From JBBRLA01 sp038231615 (GTDB taxonomy: Bacteria > Myxococcota_A > Polyangia > Palsa-1104 > JAEUJZ01), in assembly GCA_038231615.1 (NCBI GenBank), contig JBBRLA010000042.1, positions 1 through 23,270 on the forward strand: a DNA stretch of 23,270 bases, in the 5' to 3' direction. The position numbers were made by a program, and so were the translations under genes. Shown in pieces: positions 18,601-23,270 of the stretch. Position 1 is the stretch's first letter; the number at the start of each line of letters is the position of its first letter. The notes under the pieces were generated by a model. That model was not told the origin of the DNA. It worked only from the letters and a program-made list of their open reading frames with translations, and ran no database searches.

Positions 18601-19145
18601 TACTTGAGAAGCTTCAAATGAAGCCGCGCCCGCCGCTTACCGATGAGGAGGAGGCAATGCGAGCTGGAGCGCTCATTGACACCCTGCTCCAGTTCCACAA
18701 TGACATCGACCATGCCACGCTCGCCGCCTATGGTTGGCCGGCAGACCTGACTGACGAGCAGATCATCGAGCGCCTCCTGGTTCTCAATGCTGAGCGGGGC
18801 ACCGAGGAAGACCGCGAAAAGGTGCGGTGGCTGCGCCCAGAACGGCAGGCCCAGGCCACCCAGGCTCCGCTTCCAGAAGCGCCAGCCCCAAAAAAGGCCC
18901 CACGCAAGAACCAGAAAGAGGCCACGGGCCAGCCCTGGCCGGGCGACATGCCGGGCCGCATCAGCGCCTTGACGGCGCTCCTGCGCGAGCAGGTCGAGCC
19001 CATGCCAACGGCCCAGATCAGCGCGGCCTTCCACGGCGCCAGCCTGGAGGAGGTAGAAATGACCCTCTACTGCATTGCCGCGGCGGACGCCGTGGTCAAG
19101 ACCCAGACCGAAAGCGGTGACGCGGCCTGGGCTACGCGTGCATAG
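15633..19145 (+). CDS. MmeI-like (type IIL/IIG) restriction endonuclease-methyltransferase
   Basis: The 1170-residue protein combines both activities in one chain. Near the N-terminus D88...E98-A-K100 (IDVYNRGHFIFEAKQG) fits a PD-(D/E)XK nuclease. A helical connector follows. The adenine methyltransferase core has the SAM motif DPACGSGNF (446-454) and catalytic NPPF (601-604). The region about 780-930 should be the target-recognition domain, and the C-terminal part contains LVLNAERGTEEDREKVRWLRPE and a small helical end. Such enzymes methylate one adenine and cut unmethylated sites at a fixed distance, needing no separate specificity subunit. All motifs seem intact, so the system may be active; an orphan methyltransferase or part of a DISARM-like system is less likely because no partner genes are seen. 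Part of the putative recognition region is strongly AT-rich (about 37% GC at 18061-18120). Confidence 0.88.
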   Translation: MPIILSSQLDRLERHEIPPDYDEDQLDGFIEFAKQSGGAELANAQAIFLELCQALHVPAPSLKKASGDNAYCFEEDVKAADRAHRRIDVYNRGHFIFEAKQGVDPHAPQDELARTLAKSRTGHSKTVRGAGRRGSTDWIEAMRDGRYQAGRYAVHVAQRGDPKPPFLIVADVGYCLWIWSSFSADQRDDYGDFEAGAAFSWDDLARPEVFAFLRQIWVEPALLNEEARGQRVTAQIADRVNQLAVRLEERFDPTQVGDFLMKCVFTMFAEDVDFLPTALFTQRLGTWTASAQSGHPEYFVGGLRALWTRMRDGGPLESGHPIRRFNGYLFRDTEPLPLQLDEMEALLLAAKANWRRVSPAIFGTLLERALSTTERQRLGAFYTPEAYIRRLVEQTLIKPLREQWTVARAEMELALRKGKKKGTATRKALARGHEFRHYLAGVKVLDPACGSGNFLYVALKEMKRLEGEAVRALHAAGDTQVWLDIPGETVHPNQFFGLEIKPWAAKIAELVLWIGYLQWQVSSNRMKQMPDPVIQDLHHIRQGDALIEWQGEEVVTDKQGHEVQVTRGVTQKRGRRHQHGLRRLTQVKVVKWPSADYVVGNPPFLGNKRLNDVLGQPYVNAIKEAFPEVPGTADLVMYWWARCADLVSQGKLKAFGLVTTNSITGKFNRAVVAAALEQKGLRLVYAIPDHPWFDEGAQVRIAMTVVNQPGAGQAVRGEVVDEEHTRVEELERVRVEEAVVPEIHADLSAGADIGQAQSLMANGRLCYQGVNLVGNGFRLDPEELRSLGYRPSRLPSVIKPYVIGRDLVQKFEEKYVIDFYGVEPDTARTSYPELWNRLTRLVWKERQTNNRESRRKNWWLFGEPVGRWRVACQGISRYIATSRTAKYRLFAFVPADTLPDTKVVAIALEDAAYLAILSSRVHVAWAMRAGGWLGVGNDSTYNHLECFGQFPFPAMSPHSDQAVELRRLGEALDKHRKAHPHLPLTDMYNVLEKLQMKPRPPLTDEEEAMRAGALIDTLLQFHNDIDHATLAAYGWPADLTDEQIIERLLVLNAERGTEEDREKVRWLRPERQAQATQAPLPEAPAPKKAPRKNQKEATGQPWPGDMPGRISALTALLREQVEPMPTAQISAAFHGASLEEVEMTLYCIAAADAVVKTQTESGDAAWATRA

Positions 19146-19147
19146 AA

Positions 19148-19156
19148 TGCTAGGGT
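19148..19156 (+). promoter_or_regulatory. Extended -10 box ahead of the ABC exporter genes
   Basis: TGCTAGGGT (19148-19156) begins 3 bp after the stop of the MmeI-like gene. It would give a leader of about 57 nt before ATG 19220. No clear -35 is seen. Confidence 0.35.
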
Positions 19157-19219
19157 ACCCTGCTCACGGCAACGAAAGGCAGGTGCATCATCTACGCGAG
19201 CGACGCGGCGCCGTCCCCC

Positions 19220-21028
19220 ATGGCGCCTCCATCAGTCAAATCTTCCCCCATCCCGTCCACTCAGGGCGGGCTTTTCCGCCGCCACCTGCCGGCCTACATC
19301 GCCGGGGCCCTGGTGCTGGGGGTGTTCCAGCTTTCGATGAACCGCATCGACTGGCTCTCCCGCTCGGCCATCAATCGCATCTTCGGCGCCGACCCCGAAA
19401 GTGCCTGGCAGCCGGCCCTCATGATGCTCGGCCTGGCCATCGTGGCGCTCTTTACCCGCGTCGCCAGCCGCTGGTTCATCTTCAACGCCGGCCGCGACGT
19501 CGAGTACGAGGTCCGCGCCCTGCTCCTGGATCGCCTCCACGTCCTGGGCGCCGCCTTCTACCGCAAGCTTTCGTCGGGAGAGATCATGAGCCGCGCCACC
19601 GGGGACTTGGCCCAGGTGCGTCTGCTCTTCGGCTTCGGCGTCCTGAACGTCATCAACGTGGTCCTGGCCTTCATCAGCGCCCTACAGATCATGCTGCGCA
19701 TCTCGCCCAGCCTGACCCTGGCCGCGCTCTTGCCTTTGCCTCTGGTGGTGATCTCGTCGCGGGCTTTCTCCAAGCGCCTGTTCACCGGCATGCGCCAGAA
19801 TCAGGCCATGCTGGGCAAGCTGACCGATCGGGTGCAGGCCAACCTGGCCGGGGTGCGGGTGGTGCGCAGCTTCGCCCTGGAGGCCTTCGAGCGGGTGCGC
19901 TTCTCCCGCGCCAACCGGGCTTACCTTTCCGCCGGCCTGCGCCTGTCCCGGGTGCGTGGCTCGATGCAGCCGGTGCTGGGTTCGGCGACGGCGGCGGGTA
20001 CGCTGATCGTGTTCTGGTACGGCGCCTCGCTGCTTTTGCGCGGGCCGGCGGCGGGGGGGATCACCAAGGGCGACTTCTTCGCCTTCTCGCTGGCCCTTTC
20101 GCGCATGACCTGGCCCATGATCGGCATCGGCTTCGCCTTATCGGTAGTGCAGCGCGGGCGGGCGGCCTACTCGCGGTTGCAGGAGATCTTCGACGCACAG
20201 CCCGAGGTGCTCGACGGCCCCCTGGCCCTGCCGCGGGCGTCTGCCGGGGGCCTTGTGGTGCGCTCCCTCTCGTTCTCGCACGGGGCGCGCAAGGTGGTCG
20301 ATGACGTCAACTTCGAGGTACCTCCGGGCGGCTCGCTGGCCATCGTCGGGCGCACCGGCTCGGGGAAGTCCACCCTGGCGATGCTTCTCTCGCGCCTTCT
20401 GCCGACCCCCCGGGGCACCGTATTCGTCGACGGCAGCGACGCCTGCGATCTGACCCTCTTCGCGCTGCGTTCGGTGGTCGGCTACGCACAGCAGGACGCC
20501 TTCCTTTTCTCGACCACGGTGTCGCGCAACATCGGCTTCCCCTTCGACGACCCCGACTCCCCGGAATCCATGGTCCGCATCCGCGAGGCGGCCGGTGAAG
20601 CACAGGTCGAAGGCGAAGTGCTTTCGCTGCCCGAGCAGTACGACACGGTGGTGGGCGAGCGCGGGGTGCAGCTTTCCGGCGGGCAGAAACAGCGCATCGC
20701 CCTGGCGCGGGCGCTGGTGTGGCAGCCGCGGGTGCTGATCCTGGACGACCCACTGAGCGCGGTGGACGCCAAGACCGAGGGGGCGATCCTCGAGGCCATC
20801 GAGAGGCAGTCGCAAAAGCGGTCGGTGGTGTTGATCACCCACCGGGTGGCCGCGGCGTCGCGCTGCGACCAGATCATCGTGATGGAGCAGGGCCGGGTGA
20901 TCGAACGCGGCACCCACGCCGAACTGGTCCGCAACAAGGGCCTTTACGCGGCCTTCGCCGAAGAGCAGCAGATGGCGCAGGAGCTGGCCGAGCTGGAAGG
21001 CCCGTCGGCCGAGGCGCTGAGCGCATGA
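19220..21028 (+). CDS. ABC exporter half-transporter, degenerate-site subunit
   Basis: The 602-residue protein has an N-terminal six-helix type IV exporter membrane domain and a C-terminal nucleotide-binding domain. Walker A is GRTGSGKST (K383), the signature is LSGGQKQR (485-492), Walker B is LILDD (D509) and the switch histidine is H541. The residue after the Walker B Asp is Asp510, not the catalytic Glu. This is the pattern of one subunit of heterodimeric exporters such as TM287/288, BmrCD and MdlAB. Its partner is the next gene, overlapped by an ATGA at 21025-21028. ATG 19220 lacks a good Shine-Dalgarno; no other ATG or GTG is in frame before the stop at 19151. Substrate (drug, lipid or peptide) cannot be told. 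Confidence 0.92.
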   Translation: MAPPSVKSSPIPSTQGGLFRRHLPAYIAGALVLGVFQLSMNRIDWLSRSAINRIFGADPESAWQPALMMLGLAIVALFTRVASRWFIFNAGRDVEYEVRALLLDRLHVLGAAFYRKLSSGEIMSRATGDLAQVRLLFGFGVLNVINVVLAFISALQIMLRISPSLTLAALLPLPLVVISSRAFSKRLFTGMRQNQAMLGKLTDRVQANLAGVRVVRSFALEAFERVRFSRANRAYLSAGLRLSRVRGSMQPVLGSATAAGTLIVFWYGASLLLRGPAAGGITKGDFFAFSLALSRMTWPMIGIGFALSVVQRGRAAYSRLQEIFDAQPEVLDGPLALPRASAGGLVVRSLSFSHGARKVVDDVNFEVPPGGSLAIVGRTGSGKSTLAMLLSRLLPTPRGTVFVDGSDACDLTLFALRSVVGYAQQDAFLFSTTVSRNIGFPFDDPDSPESMVRIREAAGEAQVEGEVLSLPEQYDTVVGERGVQLSGGQKQRIALARALVWQPRVLILDDPLSAVDAKTEGAILEAIERQSQKRSVVLITHRVAAASRCDQIIVMEQGRVIERGTHAELVRNKGLYAAFAEEQQMAQELAELEGPSAEALSA

Positions 21029-22965
21029 GCGACCCGATGCTCGAAAAGACATCTGACAAGAAGGACCCCAGGAAGAAGGAAAGCCGCGCCGAGGAGAAGC
21101 TCCGCGCCTTCCACGAGGAAGACGCCATCGGAAAGGCCTACGACGCCCGCCTGATCCGGCGGCTCTGGCCCTACGCTCGGCCCCACGTCCGCTTCATGGT
21201 CTTGTCGCTGCTGACGCTCTTCGTGGTAGCCGGGATGAACCTTTTGCGGCCGATCCTCATGGGCGACGTGGTGCAAAAGGCCGGGGTGGGGGATTCGCGC
21301 AGCATCCTGCGGGACGGCATTGCGCTGGCGGCGCTGATGGTGGGGGTGCAGAGCCTGGGGTTCGCCCAGATGTACAGCATGCAGCTTGCCGGGTCCCGGG
21401 CCATGGCCGACCTGCGCGCCGCGGTGTTCGACTTTTTCCAGCGCCTGGCGCTGCGCTACTATGACCGTACCCCCGTCGGGCGCCTGGTGACCCGCGCCAC
21501 CAGCGATGTGGATGCCGTGGGCGAACTCTTCGCTTCCGGGGTGCTCAACGCCGTCGGGGATTTGACCTCGCTTTTGGGCATCGTGGTGATGATGCTGGTG
21601 CTCGACTGGCGCCTCTCGCTGATCGCCTTCGCGGCCCTGCCGGCGGTCGGCGCCATCGTCGCCTGGGTGCGCACCCGCTCGCGCCGGGCCTACCGCGACA
21701 TTCGCACCCGCACCGCCCGCCTGAACGCCTTCCTGAACGAGCAGGTCAACGGCATCGCCGTGGTCCAGGCCTACAGCCGCGAGCGCGCCATGGCCCGGGA
21801 GTTTGACCTGATCAACGACGGCTACCGCGACGCCAATCGCCGATCGATCTACTATGAGGCGGCGCTGGACGCGGCCATCGAGATGGTATCGACGCTATGC
21901 ATTGCCAGCGTCCTGTGGTGGTCCGGGCTGCACAAGGTGCTTTCACTGGGGCATCCGATCACCTTTGCCCTGGTGGTGACCTTCACCCAGTACATCAAAC
22001 AGTTCTTCGAGCCGATCAGCATGCTCTCTCAGCGGTACACGGTGTTGCAGAGCGCCATGGCCGGGGCCGAACGCATCTTCCAGCTCCTCGACGAGAAGGA
22101 CGTGGTGGGGCTGGAACTGCCGCTGTCGGAGGGCTGCGCCGCGGGCCCGGCCGACGAGGCGCTGGCGATGGAAGGGGTTACCTTTTCTTACAAGGAGGGT
22201 TTCCCGGTGCTCAGCGATGTGACCCTCTCGGCACGGCGGGGCGAGAAGATTGCCCTGGTCGGGGCCACCGGGGCGGGCAAGACCACCGTGTCAAGCCTGC
22301 TTTTGCGCCTTTACGAGCCGACGCAGGGGGCGGTGCGGGTGATGGGCCGGGACGTGCGCTGCTATCCGCCCCAAACCCTGCGGGCGCTCTTCTCGGTGGT
22401 GCCGCAGGACGTGTTTCTGTTCCCCGGGACGATCCTGACCAACATTGCCATGAGCGATGACGAGGACGAGCTGCACCGCCCCGACCGGGCGCGGGCCGAG
22501 CGGGCGCTTTCGCGCATTGGCGCCCGGGAGCTGATTCTCTCGCGGCCGGGGGGGCTGGACGCGCCGGTGGACGAACGGGGGGCCAACTTCAGCGCCGGGG
22601 AGCGGCAGCTTTTGGCCTTCGCGCGGGCCCTGTACCGCGACAGCCCGCTGCTCATCCTGGACGAGGCCACCGCCAGCGTGGATTCTGACACGGAGGCACG
22701 GCTGCAGGTGGCGCTACAGGCGGTGCTCAGCGGGCGGACTTCGCTGGTCATCGCCCACCGCCTTTCGACCATCCGACAGGCGGATCGCATCGTGGTGTTC
22801 CACAAGGGCCGGGTGGTGGAGGCCGGGCCCCATGCTGAGCTGATCGCCCGCGACGGGGTCTACGCCCGCCTGTACCGCATGCAGTTCGCCCATGAACGGG
22901 CGGAATCGATCGACACCGAAACCGAAACCGGAATGACCGGCGTGCAGGAACCTACCGCAACTTGA
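21025..22965 (+). CDS. ABC exporter half-transporter, catalytic-site subunit
   Basis: The 646-residue protein begins with a charged segment (MSDPMLEKTSDKKDPRKK) and has a six-helix exporter domain and an ATPase domain: Walker A GATGAGKTT (K419), signature FSAGERQLL (522 on), Walker B LLILDEATASVD with D546 and catalytic E547. With the upstream subunit it would form one consensus ATP site (this Walker B with partner LSGGQ) and one degenerate site (partner Asp510 with this FSAGE signature), as in heterodimeric exporters. ATG 21025 overlaps the upstream stop and has GAGG spaced 10 nt, so translation is coupled. A longer open frame from 20719 is only an extension into the previous gene. Substrate unknown. 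Confidence 0.93.
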   Translation: MSDPMLEKTSDKKDPRKKESRAEEKLRAFHEEDAIGKAYDARLIRRLWPYARPHVRFMVLSLLTLFVVAGMNLLRPILMGDVVQKAGVGDSRSILRDGIALAALMVGVQSLGFAQMYSMQLAGSRAMADLRAAVFDFFQRLALRYYDRTPVGRLVTRATSDVDAVGELFASGVLNAVGDLTSLLGIVVMMLVLDWRLSLIAFAALPAVGAIVAWVRTRSRRAYRDIRTRTARLNAFLNEQVNGIAVVQAYSRERAMAREFDLINDGYRDANRRSIYYEAALDAAIEMVSTLCIASVLWWSGLHKVLSLGHPITFALVVTFTQYIKQFFEPISMLSQRYTVLQSAMAGAERIFQLLDEKDVVGLELPLSEGCAAGPADEALAMEGVTFSYKEGFPVLSDVTLSARRGEKIALVGATGAGKTTVSSLLLRLYEPTQGAVRVMGRDVRCYPPQTLRALFSVVPQDVFLFPGTILTNIAMSDDEDELHRPDRARAERALSRIGARELILSRPGGLDAPVDERGANFSAGERQLLAFARALYRDSPLLILDEATASVDSDTEARLQVALQAVLSGRTSLVIAHRLSTIRQADRIVVFHKGRVVEAGPHAELIARDGVYARLYRMQFAHERAESIDTETETGMTGVQEPTAT

Positions 22966-23024
22966 CCGGAGACGATCGAGGCGGCCCCTCTTCCAGGAAA
23001 TTTCGGGAAAATGAGCCTTGGCCC

Positions 23025-23054
23025 TTAATTCTGGCGAAATATCGGCGATATAGT
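23025..23054 (+). promoter_or_regulatory. Promoter before the right-edge gene
   Basis: TTAATT (23025-23030) and TATAGT (23049-23054) are 18 bp apart in a locally AT-rich gap. The predicted start of transcription is within a few bases of GTG 23059, so the leader is very short or absent. Confidence 0.45.
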
Positions 23055-23058
23055 AAAT

Positions 23059-23270
23059 GTGACATCATCATCAACAGCAGAGCAGAGCGCCGGGCCCTCC
23101 CCGGCCTTCCATGGGGCGGCTTCGGCGGCGACGGCCGGCCGCCAGGTGATCGACCTCCCCCGGCCGCGCCGGGCTGAGACGCTGGACGGGGAGCTGTGGG
23201 CCCTCATCGGGCGGGAGAAGCAGATCGAGTCGCACCTTCGACAGGTGCACTCGTACGTCGCCCGCGGCGA
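23059..23270 (+). CDS. N-terminal fragment of an unknown protein, cut by window edge
   Basis: GTG 23059 opens a frame that stays open to the right edge with about 70 codons and the strong third-position GC bias of real genes here. A stop at 23026 rules out a longer start, and no ATG is available in the visible part. The first 30 residues are Ser/Ala/Pro-rich, followed by RQVIDLPRPRRAETLDGEL and a helical, charged stretch (IGREKQIESHLRQVHSYVAR). There is no signal peptide. I do not recognise the family. A start later in the frame is possible, such as GTG within RQVID. Confidence 0.55.
   Translation, partial: MTSSSTAEQSAGPSPAFHGAASAATAGRQVIDLPRPRRAETLDGELWALIGREKQIESHLRQVHSYVARG

Noticed and set aside
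15633..19145. DISARM or BREX system
   Set aside because: The MmeI-like protein could suggest DISARM, but no drmA, drmB, drmC, pglZ or brx-type gene is adjacent; a stand-alone type IIL enzyme is simpler.
19075..20304. Plus-strand frame of 409 codons with a GAAAGG-preceded GTG at 19183
   Set aside because: Out of frame with the exporter gene, whose membrane domain and ATPase motifs are clear; this frame is Arg/Pro/His-rich without domains.
20719..21024. Long N-terminal extension of the second exporter gene
   Set aside because: It overlaps the ATPase domain of the first exporter gene in another frame; ATG 21025 overlaps the upstream stop as expected for a coupled pair.

Overview
The window is a high-GC (roughly two-thirds G+C by eye) chromosomal segment with dense genes, short intergenic gaps and strong GC bias at third codon positions. 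An FHA/zinc-ribbon protein, a TPR protein with an AIM24-like domain, an Uma2-family nuclease and proline/arginine-rich disordered tails beside housekeeping genes suggest a Myxococcota or related deltaproteobacterial-type organism. This placement is inference; there is no rRNA or other phylogenetic marker to test it.

Layout. Positions 1-2715 (-) hold a tex gene cut by the left edge. Divergent from it is an FHA-domain protein (2917-4152, +), followed by a small zinc-motif protein (4337-4852, +) with a G10 tract. A block of 23-bp repeats ending in a terminator, and then a strong hairpin, separate this from a three-gene minus-strand operon (8918 to 4991): TPR/AIM24-like protein, pgsA and pabB, with gaps of 2 bp and an ATGA overlap. 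Divergent from that operon is a plus-strand run of icd (9180-10439), a TIM-barrel isomerase-like protein (10444-11370) and uvrA (11377-14457). Then come two accessory-looking genes, an Uma2-family nuclease (14512-15441) and a large MmeI-like restriction-methylation protein (15633-19145). A heterodimeric ABC exporter pair (19220-22965) follows, and a new partial gene runs off the right edge (23059 onward).

The most unusual signal is a 33-bp tandem repeat with an imperfect palindrome at its core. It is translated in frame as the same 11-residue repeat in two unrelated proteins: the C-terminal tail of Tex (1-132) and the N-terminus of the TPR protein (8725-8889). A shorter relative forms the repeats after the zinc-motif gene (4851-4926), the last of which builds the terminator. 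The near-identity extends to synonymous positions, so this looks like a dispersed palindromic element that inserts or amplifies in frame rather than a conserved protein motif. Other points are two genes whose start codons lie 6 nt after a -10 box (likely leaderless), a TIM-barrel protein that seems to lack two of four metal ligands, a UvrA zinc module with Asp in place of a Cys, and an AT-rich patch in the presumed target-recognition region of the MmeI-like protein.
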